Shown: in pieces, positions 32,248-40,286 of the stretch | Position numbering within the stretch: position 1 is the stretch's first letter | How the letters are laid out: each line of letters begins with the position of its first letter | NCBI RefSeq assembly: GCF_900626145.1 | Contig: NZ_LR130817.1 | Location: forward strand, 1,145,562-1,209,561 | Length of the DNA stretch: 64,000 nucleotides | Origin: Intestinimonas timonensis | Lineage (GTDB): Bacteria; Bacillota; Clostridia; Oscillospirales; Oscillospiraceae | Direction: 5' to 3' | Translations under genes and position numbers: made by a program | The notes under the pieces: model-generated | The model's input: only the letters and a program-made list of their open reading frames with translations | Database searches by the model: none | What the model was told of the DNA's origin: nothing

Positions 32248-33915
32248 TTACAGTTCTTTCCCCTCAACAGCATTCGGCGCAGGTACAGCACCGCCATTCC
32301 CATTGAGAGAAAGCACCTTCCATGTATTGTGATCCATGGGACCGGTACGTTCCAAAAGCTCCGCCCACTCCGGAACGGGAAAGGCAAAATTGATCTGCAA
32401 CGGCAGTGTCCCGTCCTCTTCCCGCCCCCCCACTTCTACCGACGCGACCAGTGAAAACAGGAGCCTTTGATCCTCTGCGGGCGCGGACAAGATCTGGTCC
32501 AGGATCCGCTCCAACTCTGCCCGAAGGGCAATCAGGTCGATTTCCTCCTCTTGCGGGCAAGCCTCTATTTTCCGGGCAGCCTCCTGCCGGAGGACACGAG
32601 TCCGATTCAGCAGCATCCGGAATCGTGTCTCCTCCAATTCCCCCATCAGATGGCTGTCCCATAGCTCCCCCTCCAGCCTGTCCAGACGCCTGAGCTCTGC
32701 CTCCAGGGCCGCTTTCCGCTCTCCTCCATGCTCCGGTGCTGCCCGACAGACCAATTTGTCCAGGATCTCCGCACGTGCTTGCGCAGTGAGGGTCACCGAT
32801 TTCCTCAGAGTCCGGCTCAGCAGGTCTTCCAACACGGGATAATGCATGGCATGACTGCCGCAGGCGGAAGGCCCCTTCCGCTTATAGCGGGGACACACCA
32901 GCACGGCGGGCGAGTCCTTCCGCCGGGTACCCGCGGACACCATGGCCCCGCCGCAGGTCCCGCACCGGATCAGCCCCGCCAGCCGGTTCTGAAATCTCCC
33001 TGTTCCGGTCCGTCCCTTGCTCCGTCTGGCCGCCAACAGGAATGTCTCCCGGTCCACCAGGGCAGGATGAGTGCCCTCCACCACCGTCCACCTCTCTCGT
33101 GGGACTGCCTCCCGAATCTTGGCCTTAAAGGAGGGCTTGCGCGTGCGGCCCTGGGCAGTACAGCCCAGATAGGTTGGATTCCGCAGCAGCTTGGACACTG
33201 TGGAGGCCGTCCACACCGGCCCATCCGGCCTGGGACGCTCTCCGGAACGGTGGAGAGCGGGGCAGGCTACTCCCCGGGAGTTGAGCTTATGGGCGATCTC
33301 CCCCGGCCTCACCCCCGCCGCCGCCTGGGCAAAGATCTCCCCCACCACCGCCGCCGCCGGCGGGTCGGGCAGGAGCTTGTTTTTGTCCGCCGGGTCTTTC
33401 CGGTAGCCGTAAGGCGCCAGGCTCCCCACATACCGCCCCTGGCTCCGGCGGACAGCCAAGGCGGAGCGGATCTTTTTGCTGGCGTCCCGGGCGTACATCT
33501 CATTGACCACGTGCTGAAAAGGAGCCAGGCCGTTGTCCGGTCCCTGCGTATCGAATCCATCGTTGACGGCGATATAGCGCACATGCCGGGAGGGAAAGTA
33601 GACCTCCGCCAGCTCTCCGGTACGGATATAGTCCCGTCCCAGGCGGCTCAGGTCTTTGGTGAGGATCAGGTCCACCCGCCCTGCCTCCACGTCCTCCAGC
33701 AGCCGCTGAAGCCCCGGTCTCCGGAAACTGGTGCCGGAAAAACCGTCGTCTACGTACTCTCCTGCCACTGTCCAGCCGTGGTCAGCGGCATAGGTGCGGA
33801 GCAGGGCCCTCTGTCCGCCGATGCTGACGCTCTCCCCCGCCCCGGCATCGTCTCGGGACAGCCGCAGGTAGAGGGCCGCCCGGAGACTCACTGGCCCGCC
33901 CGGTACCGCCGCCAT
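32248..33915 (-). CDS. Large serine recombinase of the feoB element
   Basis: This 555-residue protein has the resolvase domain with catalytic serine in LYLRLSRDD (Ser20), then DDGFSGTSFRRPGLQRLL and LILTKDLSRLGRDYIRTG. The recombinase domain has APYGYRKDP and LLRNPTYLGC, and the zinc ribbon has IRCGTCGGAM ... LVCPRYKRKGPSACGSH. A coiled coil of about 70 residues follows (about 395-470). It differs clearly in sequence from the recombinase of the sigK element and belongs to the Tn-type large resolvases. It lies just inside the left end of the element, so it is the evident integrase/excisionase. Confidence 0.93.
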   Translation of the reverse strand: MAAVPGGPVSLRAALYLRLSRDDAGAGESVSIGGQRALLRTYAADHGWTVAGEYVDDGFSGTSFRRPGLQRLLEDVEAGRVDLILTKDLSRLGRDYIRTGELAEVYFPSRHVRYIAVNDGFDTQGPDNGLAPFQHVVNEMYARDASKKIRSALAVRRSQGRYVGSLAPYGYRKDPADKNKLLPDPPAAAVVGEIFAQAAAGVRPGEIAHKLNSRGVACPALHRSGERPRPDGPVWTASTVSKLLRNPTYLGCTAQGRTRKPSFKAKIREAVPRERWTVVEGTHPALVDRETFLLAARRSKGRTGTGRFQNRLAGLIRCGTCGGAMVSAGTRRKDSPAVLVCPRYKRKGPSACGSHAMHYPVLEDLLSRTLRKSVTLTAQARAEILDKLVCRAAPEHGGERKAALEAELRRLDRLEGELWDSHLMGELEETRFRMLLNRTRVLRQEAARKIEACPQEEEIDLIALRAELERILDQILSAPAEDQRLLFSLVASVEVGGREEDGTLPLQINFAFPVPEWAELLERTGPMDHNTWKVLSLNGNGGAVPAPNAVEGKEL

Positions 33916-34001
33916 ACCGCCTCCGTCAACGCTGCGCGCAGGCTGTTCTTCCCGGTACTTCGAACGGTGATCCGGTACCGCTCAACCCCTCTTTTTCCCA
34001 T
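33888..34001 (-). CDS. 37-residue basic ORF coupled to the recombinase
   Basis: The ATG at 34001 has an excellent RBS, GGAAGGAGGTGACCGAG. The product (MGKRGVERYRITVRSTGKNS, then a short basic helix) overlaps the recombinase start by 28 bases. It may serve as a leader for translational coupling or as a small accessory factor. No family is recognised. Confidence 0.5.
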   Translation of the reverse strand: MGKRGVERYRITVRSTGKNSLRAALTEAVWRRYRAGQ

Positions 34002-34056
34002 CTCGGTCACCTCCTTCCAACACTCTATGCCAGTCGGCCTGTCCCCCTTGCCCCGG

Positions 34057-34086
34057 TTGACATGTTCCCTTTTGATAGCGTATAAT
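34057..34086 (+). promoter_or_regulatory. Strong sigma-A promoter for the microcompartment/nickel gene block
   Basis: TTGACA (34057-34062) and TATAAT (34081-34086), spacer 18, both perfect to consensus. The EutS-like start is 41 bases downstream. Confidence 0.85.
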
Positions 34087-34126
34087 GAGAGCAACCAAAT
34101 TCATCACCGTGGAGGGACGTGAGCCC

Positions 34127-34489
34127 ATGAGCGACACCAATGATAAGATCCGAATTGTACAGGAGACAGTAGCTGGCAAGGAAATCACCTTTGCACATGT
34201 GATCGGCGGACCCGCCCCCATCATCTATCAGAAACTGGGACTCAATCCCTCCATTGACTACGGCTCCGCCGCCATCGGCCTCATGAACCTGACCCCGCCG
34301 GAGTCCGCGGTCATTGCCGCCGACATCGCTGTCAAGAGCGGTGACGTCTATCTGGGCTTTGCCGACCGCTTTACCGGCACCGTCATCATCACCGGCGAAC
34401 TGGCCGACGTCACTACCGCCCTCACCGAGATCGTGGACTACTTCCGGGACACTCTGGGCTACGTGGTCTGCAAGATCACCAAGCGCTGA
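34127..34489 (+). CDS. EutS/PduU-like bacterial microcompartment shell protein (first copy)
   Basis: This 120-residue BMC-domain protein reads KIRIVQETVAGKEITFAHVI, AIGLMNLTPPESAVIAADIA and SGDVYLGFADRFTGTVIITG, matching EutS-type shell hexamers (circularly permuted BMC fold, about 110-120 residues). It has a good RBS and the strong promoter just upstream. A second copy follows after eight bases. No microcompartment enzymes (lyase, aldehyde dehydrogenase) occur in the window, so the pair is an orphan; it may supplement a compartment encoded elsewhere or have a new use. Confidence 0.88.
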   Translation: MSDTNDKIRIVQETVAGKEITFAHVIGGPAPIIYQKLGLNPSIDYGSAAIGLMNLTPPESAVIAADIAVKSGDVYLGFADRFTGTVIITGELADVTTALTEIVDYFRDTLGYVVCKITKR

Positions 34490-34497
34490 GGCACGCC

Positions 34498-34929
34498 ATG
34501 GGACAGCGAATGACAACGGAGGAGTTCCTGGAAAGGGTCTTCTCCCGCAGCTATGAGGAGCTCAAAGGCAGTGATCTCCGTCTGGTCCGTGTGAAGGTGG
34601 TGGGCCGCGAGATTTCTTTGGCCCAGCTCATCGGCGTGTCCGACCGGCGTATCTACGAAAATCTGGGGCTCCACATCGGCACGCACTTGGGAGAGGACCA
34701 CACCGGTGAGTCCATCGGCCTCCTCCACATCACCCCCTGGGAGGCCACCGTGGCTGCCGCCGACATCGCCATGAAGAGCGGTGACGTAGAGCTGGGCTTC
34801 CTGGACCGGTTCAGCGGCGCCGTGATTCTGCTGGGAAACCGTGAAGAGGTCAAAACTGCCCTGCAGAATGTTCTGGACTTCTTCCGGGACGAACTGGGGT
34901 TCCCCGTGTGCGAACTGACGGAGCGATAG
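34498..34929 (+). CDS. EutS/PduU-like bacterial microcompartment shell protein (second copy, extended N-terminus)
   Basis: This 143-residue protein has an about 20-residue N-terminal extension (MTTEEFLERVFSRSYEELKG) before the BMC domain: RLVRVKVVGREISLAQLIGV, SIGLLHITPWEATVAAADIA and SGDVELGFLDRFSGAVILLG. It is clearly a diverged duplicate of the preceding gene. N-terminal extensions of this kind often act as encapsulation or interaction tails in BMC systems; that is inference here. It starts after GCTGAGGCACGCC. The EutP-like gene follows after 12 bases. Confidence 0.87.
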   Translation: MGQRMTTEEFLERVFSRSYEELKGSDLRLVRVKVVGREISLAQLIGVSDRRIYENLGLHIGTHLGEDHTGESIGLLHITPWEATVAAADIAMKSGDVELGFLDRFSGAVILLGNREEVKTALQNVLDFFRDELGFPVCELTER

Positions 34930-34941
34930 GAGGTCATCGCC

Positions 34942-35481
34942 ATGAAAAAGCTGTTTCTCATGGGCCGGAGCGAGGCTGGCAAGACCTCCCTCACTCAAAT
35001 CCTCCACGGCGAGGAGCTCCACTACCATAAGACCCAGTACACCAATACCGACGACGATATCATTGACTCCCCCGGCGAGTATTCCGAAACCAAGCGGTGC
35101 GGTTTGGGGCTGGCCTGTTTTTCCTTTGAAGCGGATGTACTTGCCCTCCTGATTGCCGCCGACGAACCCTTCAGTGTTTTTGAGGCCAACTGCCAGTGTT
35201 TCACCAACCGACCGCTCATCGGCATCATCACAAAGATCGACTCCCCCTACGCCAATGTGCCCATGGTGCGGAACTGGATGATCAATTCCGGCTGTGAGCG
35301 CATCTTTGAGGTGAGCAGTCTCACCAGAGAGGGTATTCAGGATCTCATTGACTATCTGAAGGACGACCCGGTAAAGCTGACTCTGGAAGAGGCCAAAGAC
35401 AGGCAGAGTCACGGTATCCCCGAGTGGATAGATCCCGCCGAGTGGAAGCGGGAGATGGCCGCCCTCCCCCGCCGGGCTTGA
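34942..35481 (+). CDS. eutP: EutP/PduV-type small GTPase
   Basis: This 179-residue protein has a P-loop at its very N-terminus (MKKLFLMGRSEAGKTSLTQI), then DSPGEYSETKR (G3) and IITKIDSPYA (G4, TKxD), typical of EutP/PduV, which associate with microcompartments or have acetate-kinase-like activity in some species. Its place after two EutS-like genes supports the assignment. RBS ATAGGAGGTCATCGCC. A promoter for the lar block overlaps its 3' end. Confidence 0.9.
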   Translation: MKKLFLMGRSEAGKTSLTQILHGEELHYHKTQYTNTDDDIIDSPGEYSETKRCGLGLACFSFEADVLALLIAADEPFSVFEANCQCFTNRPLIGIITKIDSPYANVPMVRNWMINSGCERIFEVSSLTREGIQDLIDYLKDDPVKLTLEEAKDRQSHGIPEWIDPAEWKREMAALPRRA

Positions 35482-35507
35482 CAGGCCATATTGAAATCTG
35501 GTACAAT
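35478..35507 (+). promoter_or_regulatory. Promoter ahead of the lar-nik block
   Basis: TTGACA (35478-35483) overlaps the eutP stop; TACAAT (35502-35507) follows with an 18-base spacer. The transcript would start near 35514. Confidence 0.75.
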
Positions 35508-35687
35508 AGGCGAGATTTAAGCGGTCAGAAGGCTGCTTCTGGACCCAGAAGGGTCTTTTCCCCGCATTGATCCAGCATCTTCCTATCATATTGTTACCCG
35601 CGCAGCGAGAACGCTGCGTTGCGGCCAGAAGGCACGCCAGCTTTGGCGTGCCCTTTTTTGTATTTTCCCGATGAGGAGGACGTCCCC
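35508..35687 (+). ncRNA. Structured leader with terminator before larE, candidate riboswitch/attenuator
   Basis: This about 175-base leader has three AGAAGG motifs (35527, 35555 and 35627 regions), a perfect hairpin CGCAGCG-AGAA-CGCTGCG (35601-35618) and a strong terminator (GGCACGCCA/TGGCGTGCC, 35631-35652, then T6). Since larE starts 28 bases later, this terminator would block the whole lar-nik operon unless overcome. A Ni- or cofactor-sensing riboswitch is plausible; it does not match the NiCo (czcD) consensus as I remember it. Confidence 0.55.
35631..35659 (+). terminator. Leader terminator (attenuator) before larE
   Basis: GGCACGCCA and TGGCGTGCC form a 9-bp stem with a 4-base loop, followed by C and six T, between the promoter at 35478 and the larE start at 35688. 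Confidence 0.8.
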
Positions 35688-36431
35688 ATGACCTTAGCCG
35701 AATACTTCAGCACCCATCCCAGAGCCGCCCTGGCCTTCTCCGGCGGTGTGGATTCCGCCTATCTGCTGTGGGCGGGCAAGCACTACGGCTGCGACCTCAC
35801 AGCCTACTATGTCCACACCGCCTTCCAACCGGAGTTCGAGTTCCGGGACGCCCAACGGCTTGCCCAAGAGGTTGGTGTGCCCATGGTGGTGGTGGAGACC
35901 GATATCCTGGCGGTACCCCTAGCCGCCGCCAACGGCCCAGACCGCTGTTACCACTGTAAAAAGGCTCTTTTCACAAAGCTCTGGGAGACTGCCCGCCGGG
36001 ACGGCCACACCCTGCTGCTGGACGGCACCAACGCCTCCGATGATGCCGGGGACCGCCCCGGCATGAAAGCCCTCCGGGAGCTGGCGGTGGAGTCCCCCTT
36101 GCGGCTGTGCGGCCTCACCAAGGCCGATGTCCGGGCGGCCTCCAAAGAGGCCGGTCTCTTTACCTGGGACAAGCCGGCCTATGCCTGCCTGGCCACCCGG
36201 GTGCCCACCGGGCAAGCCATCACGAAGGAGGACCTGGCGCGGGTGGAGAAGGCGGAGGACGCCCTCTTTGCCCTGGGATTCACCGACTTCCGGGTGCGGC
36301 TCCTAGCCGACGCCGCCCGCATCCAGCTGCCGGAGGACCAGTGGGACAGGGCCGCCGGACAAAGGAAGAAAATTCTGGCCGCCCTGAAGCCCTGGTTTTC
36401 CGCGGTCACTCTGGACCTGGAGACACGCTGA
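35688..36431 (+). CDS. larE: LarE, ATP-dependent sacrificial sulfur insertase
   Basis: The ATG at 35688 after GAGGAGGACGTCCCC gives 247 residues. It has the PP-loop AALAFSGGVDSAYLLW, RCYHCKKALF and LDGTNASDDAGDRPGMKALR. LarE adenylates the biscarboxylated pyridinium substrate made by LarB and donates sulfur. The conserved Cys of sacrificial-type LarE is in the PAYACLATR segment, so it looks like the single-cysteine sacrificial type. First gene after the structured leader; larB follows after 15 bases. Confidence 0.93.
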   Translation: MTLAEYFSTHPRAALAFSGGVDSAYLLWAGKHYGCDLTAYYVHTAFQPEFEFRDAQRLAQEVGVPMVVVETDILAVPLAAANGPDRCYHCKKALFTKLWETARRDGHTLLLDGTNASDDAGDRPGMKALRELAVESPLRLCGLTKADVRAASKEAGLFTWDKPAYACLATRVPTGQAITKEDLARVEKAEDALFALGFTDFRVRLLADAARIQLPEDQWDRAAGQRKKILAALKPWFSAVTLDLETR

Positions 36432-36446
36432 GGAGGAGAAGCTAAG

Positions 36447-37214
36447 ATGGACAACAAGCATGAGATCCTAGAGCTCTTACGGGCCGTAGCGGCCGGAAAG
36501 ACCGCCCCGGAGGACGCCCTGCTGGAGCTGAAAACGGAGCCCTTTGCCGATCTGGGCTACGCCAAGGTGGACTTCCACCGTGGGGTCCGGCAGGGTGCTG
36601 CCGAGGTCATCTACGGGGCCTCCAAGACGGCGGAGCAGATTCTGGGCATCGTGCAGGCCATGGGGGCGCGGAGCTGCCGCAACATCCTCATCACCCGTAT
36701 GGACCAGGGGAAGGCAGATGTCCTCACCCAGGCCGGTGTGGACCTGGAATACCACGCCGACGCCCGGCTGGGCATTGCCCTGCCCGGTCCCCGGCCCGCC
36801 CTAGGCTCCATCGTTGTGTGCACCGGCGGCACCAGCGACCAGCCAGTGGCCGAGGAGGCCGCCCTCACCGCCGAGGCCATGGGCAACAAGGTCACCCGGC
36901 TTTACGATGTGGGCGTGGCCGGCCTCCACCGGCTGCTCTCCAATCTGGAGCCCCTCATGTCTGCCCGGTGCGTCATCGCCGTGGCCGGCATGGAGGGGGC
37001 GCTGGCCTCGGTGGTGGGCGGACTGGTGGACTGTCCCGTGGTGGCCGTCCCCACCAGCGTGGGCTACGGCGCCAGCTTCGGCGGTCTATCCGCCCTGCTT
37101 GCCATGCTCAACTCCTGTGCCTCCGGGTGCAGCGTGGTCAACATCGATAATGGCTTCGGCGCTGGCTATCTGGCCAGCATGATCAATCAAATGGAAGGAC
37201 TGGAGAAGAAGTAA
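36447..37214 (+). CDS. larB: LarB, nicotinic acid adenine dinucleotide carboxylase/hydrolase
   Basis: This 255-residue protein has the PurE-like C-terminal half with VVCTGGTSDQPVAEEAALTA, RLYDVGVAGLHRLL and VAGMEGALASVVGGLVDCPV, all typical of LarB. LarB carboxylates NaAD at C5 and releases AMP, giving the pyridinium biscarboxylate mononucleotide for LarE. It lies between larE and larC with tight spacing, and the length fits the family. Confidence 0.94.
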   Translation: MDNKHEILELLRAVAAGKTAPEDALLELKTEPFADLGYAKVDFHRGVRQGAAEVIYGASKTAEQILGIVQAMGARSCRNILITRMDQGKADVLTQAGVDLEYHADARLGIALPGPRPALGSIVVCTGGTSDQPVAEEAALTAEAMGNKVTRLYDVGVAGLHRLLSNLEPLMSARCVIAVAGMEGALASVVGGLVDCPVVAVPTSVGYGASFGGLSALLAMLNSCASGCSVVNIDNGFGAGYLASMINQMEGLEKK

Positions 37215-37215
37215 C

Positions 37216-38583
37216 GTGAAAACCCTTTACATCGAATGTGCCATGGGATGCGCTGGCGACATGCTTACCGCTGCCCTCTTTGAGCTTCTGAGCGAGGAGC
37301 AGAAGGCCGCCTTCCTGGAGAAGATGAACGGCCTGGGTCTCCCTGGCGTCCACGTGGCGGCGGAGCCGGCGGTGACCTGTGGCATCGCGGGCACCCACAT
37401 GGCGGTGACCGTCCATGGCCAGGAGGAGGGGGACCACGACGACCACCACCATGACCACGATCATCACGACCACAGCGATCATCACCATGATCACCATGAA
37501 CACGATCATGGGCATGAGCACACCGTCCCCCATCTCCACGTACATGACCACATCCATGACCATGAGCATGACCACGTACACGATCACGACCATGGTCATG
37601 ACCACCCTCACGAGCACGAACATGGCCATGAACACCACCATCATCACGCCTCTCCGGACCATATTCGGGGCCTCATCGACGGCATGGATCTGCCGGAGGA
37701 AGTTAAGGTCCGTGCCCGGGGCGTATACGACGCCATCGCCCAGGCTGAGGCCAAGGCCCACGGCTGTCCCGTAGGGGAAGTCCACTACCACGAGGTGGGC
37801 GCCCTGGACGCCGTGGCTGACGTGGTGGGGGCCTGCTACGCCCTGTGGCTCCTCTCCCCCGACCGGATCGTCGCCTCCCCCGTCCATGTGGGCAGCGGCA
37901 CCGTCCGCTGCGCCCACGGCGTGATGCCGGTGCCTGCCCCCGCCACCGCCAACCTGCTCACCGGCGTGCCCACCTACGGCGGCGAGGTCTTTGGGGAGCT
38001 GTGCACCCCCACCGGCGCCGCCCTGCTGGTCACCTTTGCCCAGTCCTTCGGCCCCATACTCGCCCTGGTGGCGGACAAGGTGGGCTGCGGCGTGGGCCGC
38101 AAGGTCTTTGACCGGCCCAACTGCGTCCGGGCCTTCCTGGGCGAGAGTGGTGACGGCGCCAACGGCGCCATCAGCGAGCTGGTGTGCAACATCGACGACA
38201 TGACCCCCGAGGCCCTGGCCTACGCCTGCGAAAAGCTGCTCTCCGAGGGCGCTCTGGACGTCTACACCCTGCCCGGCACCATGAAGAAGGGCCGCTCCGG
38301 CCACCTGCTGACGGTGCTGTGCGACCCATCCCACGAGGCCCGGATGGCCCGGGCCGTCCTCACCCACACCACCACCATCGGCCTGCGGGTCCGCCGGTGT
38401 GAGAAGTACTTCCTCACCCCCGGCGCCGCAACCGTCTCCACCCCCTACGGGGAGATCGATGTCAAGACGGCGGAGGGTTTCGGACTCTCTAAGGTCAAGC
38501 CGGAACACGCCTCGGTGGCCGCCGCCGCCCAGGCTCACGGCGTGCCCTATCAGACCGTCTGGCAGGCCGCATTGGACAAGTAA
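37216..38583 (+). CDS. larC: LarC, nickel insertion enzyme of the nickel-pincer cofactor, with long His-rich insert
   Basis: The GTG start is one base after the larB stop. The 455-residue protein starts MKTLYIECAMGCAGDMLTAA, the family signature, and ends with the KSGYLL-like GRSGHLLTVL region. Residues about 73-147 are almost all His, Asp, Glu and Gly (HDHDHHDHSDHHHDHHEHDH and so on), a metal-binding insert. LarC inserts nickel into the bisthiocarboxylate nucleotide. In Lactobacillus the protein comes from two frames by programmed shifting; here one frame suffices. No larA is in the window. Confidence 0.94.
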   Translation: MKTLYIECAMGCAGDMLTAALFELLSEEQKAAFLEKMNGLGLPGVHVAAEPAVTCGIAGTHMAVTVHGQEEGDHDDHHHDHDHHDHSDHHHDHHEHDHGHEHTVPHLHVHDHIHDHEHDHVHDHDHGHDHPHEHEHGHEHHHHHASPDHIRGLIDGMDLPEEVKVRARGVYDAIAQAEAKAHGCPVGEVHYHEVGALDAVADVVGACYALWLLSPDRIVASPVHVGSGTVRCAHGVMPVPAPATANLLTGVPTYGGEVFGELCTPTGAALLVTFAQSFGPILALVADKVGCGVGRKVFDRPNCVRAFLGESGDGANGAISELVCNIDDMTPEALAYACEKLLSEGALDVYTLPGTMKKGRSGHLLTVLCDPSHEARMARAVLTHTTTIGLRVRRCEKYFLTPGAATVSTPYGEIDVKTAEGFGLSKVKPEHASVAAAAQAHGVPYQTVWQAALDK

Positions 38584-38598
38584 ATTCAGGAGGTCATT

Positions 38599-40164
38599 AT
38601 GAAACGACTTCTCCCCTGCCTGCTCTCTCTCACCCTCATCGCCGGCTGTACCTCCGGCGGCACGGCCACCACCACGCCTGCGGCGGAGCATCCCGCCGAC
38701 GAGGTGGTGGTGGTCATGGGCCCCACCTCAGAGCCTGAGGCCGGCTTCGACCCCGCCTTCGGCTGGGGTGCCGGCGAGCACGTCCACGAGCCCCTCATCC
38801 AGTCCACCCTCACCGTCACCAACGCCGACCTCACCATCGGCTACGACCTGGCCACCGATATGTCCGTCAGCGACGACGGCCTCACCTGGACCGTCACCAT
38901 CCGGGATGACGTCTCCTTCACCGACGGCGAGGCCCTGACGGCGGAGGACGTGGCCTTTACCTACAACACCGTCAAGGCAACCTCCTCGGTCAATGACTTC
39001 ACCATGCTGGACTCCGCCGAGGCGGTGGACGACACCACGGTGCTCTTTCACATGACCACCCCATACTCCATCTGGCCCTACACCATGGCCATCGTGGGCA
39101 TCGTCCCCGAACACGCCTACGACAGCGCCACCTACGGCTCCAACCCCATCGGCTCCGGCCGGTACACCCTGGTCCAGTGGGACCGTGGGGAGCAGATCAT
39201 CCTGGAGGCCAACCCGGACTACTACGGCGAGACACCCAAGATGAAGAAGGTCACCATTCTCTTTATGGAGGAGGACGCCGCCTTCCTGGCGGTCCAGGCG
39301 GGCCAGGCCGACCTTGCCTACACCTCCGCCGTCTACGCCGACCAGAGCCCGGCTGGGTACTCCCTCCTCTCCTGCGAGAGCGTAGACAACCGGGGCATCA
39401 ACCTGCCCACCGAGGGCAACCCCGTCACCGCCGACCTGGCCGTCCGCCGGGCCATCAACATCGGTGTGGACCGGGAGGAGATGATCCAGAACGTCCTGAG
39501 CGGCTACGGTACCCCGGCCTACAGCGTCTGCGACAAGATGCCCTGGTACAATCCCGCATCCGAGGTAGCCTATGACCCTGAGGAGGCCGTGCGTCTGCTG
39601 GAGGAGGCGGGCTGGGTTCTGGGGGACGACGGCGTCCGGGTGAAGGACGGCGTCCGTGCCGAACTCAACATCCTCTACTCCACCGGCGACTCGGTGCGTC
39701 AGGCCCTGGCCGCCGACCTCTCCAATCAGCTCGCCGAGCTGGGCATCGCCTGCACCACCGAGGGCGTGGGCTGGGACACTGCCTACGATCGGGCCCTCAC
39801 CACCCCCCTGGTGTGGGGCTGGGGCGCCCATACCCCCATGGAGCTCTACAACATCTACCACACCATGCCCGACACCGGCACCGCCCTCTACTCCCCCTAC
39901 TCCAACCCCACTGTGGACAGCTATATGGATCAGGCCCTCCAGTGCTCCGACCTGGAGGAGTCCTATGAGCTGTGGCAGAAGGCCCAGTGGGATGGCACCA
40001 CTGGCGTCACCCAGGACGGCGACATTCCCTGGGTGTGGCTGGTGAACGTCAACCACCTCTACTGGGTCCGGGACGGGCTCCAGGTGGCCGAGCAGAAGAT
40101 CCACCCCCACGGCCACGGCTGGTCCATCGTCAACAACGTGGACCAGTGGTCCTACTTTTCTTGA
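38599..40164 (+). CDS. Nickel/peptide-type ABC substrate-binding lipoprotein
   Basis: This 521-residue SBP_bac_5 family protein has a lipoprotein signal (LLPCLLSLTLIAGC, lipobox Cys17). It shows GWGAGEHVHEPLIQSTLTVT and DGLTWTVTIRDDVSFTDGEA, typical NikA/oligopeptide-binding features. It follows larC after 15 bases and precedes two permeases and two ATPases, so it is probably the nickel or nickel-chelate receptor. A peptide receptor cannot be excluded from sequence alone. Confidence 0.88.
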   Translation: MKRLLPCLLSLTLIAGCTSGGTATTTPAAEHPADEVVVVMGPTSEPEAGFDPAFGWGAGEHVHEPLIQSTLTVTNADLTIGYDLATDMSVSDDGLTWTVTIRDDVSFTDGEALTAEDVAFTYNTVKATSSVNDFTMLDSAEAVDDTTVLFHMTTPYSIWPYTMAIVGIVPEHAYDSATYGSNPIGSGRYTLVQWDRGEQIILEANPDYYGETPKMKKVTILFMEEDAAFLAVQAGQADLAYTSAVYADQSPAGYSLLSCESVDNRGINLPTEGNPVTADLAVRRAINIGVDREEMIQNVLSGYGTPAYSVCDKMPWYNPASEVAYDPEEAVRLLEEAGWVLGDDGVRVKDGVRAELNILYSTGDSVRQALAADLSNQLAELGIACTTEGVGWDTAYDRALTTPLVWGWGAHTPMELYNIYHTMPDTGTALYSPYSNPTVDSYMDQALQCSDLEESYELWQKAQWDGTTGVTQDGDIPWVWLVNVNHLYWVRDGLQVAEQKIHPHGHGWSIVNNVDQWSYFS

Positions 40165-40226
40165 AAGAAAAGTAGGCAAAAGAACTTTGATCTTTTCCTC
40201 TGTTTGTGACAGACAGCAAACTTGAA

Positions 40227-40250
40227 GCCCTCCCCTCTTCAGGGGAGGGC
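40227..40250 (+). repeat. Hairpin between binding-protein and permease genes
   Basis: GCCCTCCCCT (40227-40236) and AGGGGAGGGC (40241-40250), loop CTTC. A second small hairpin, ACTTTTCTT..AAGAAAAGT, overlaps the preceding stop codon at 40153-40172. There is no T-run. Likely role: mRNA stabiliser giving excess binding protein. Confidence 0.55.
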
Positions 40251-40286
40251 GATTCATCCACTCTGATCGAAAGGAGGTCTCCGCCC

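Noticed and set aside
35508..35687. NiCo (czcD) riboswitch in the larE leader
   Set aside because: The context suits it, but the conserved core as I remember it is not visible; kept only as an unassigned structured leader.
37183..38691. 502-codon leftward frame opposite larC
   Set aside because: It runs over the His-rich repeat of larC, giving low-complexity Val/Met-rich sequence; larC itself is unmistakable.
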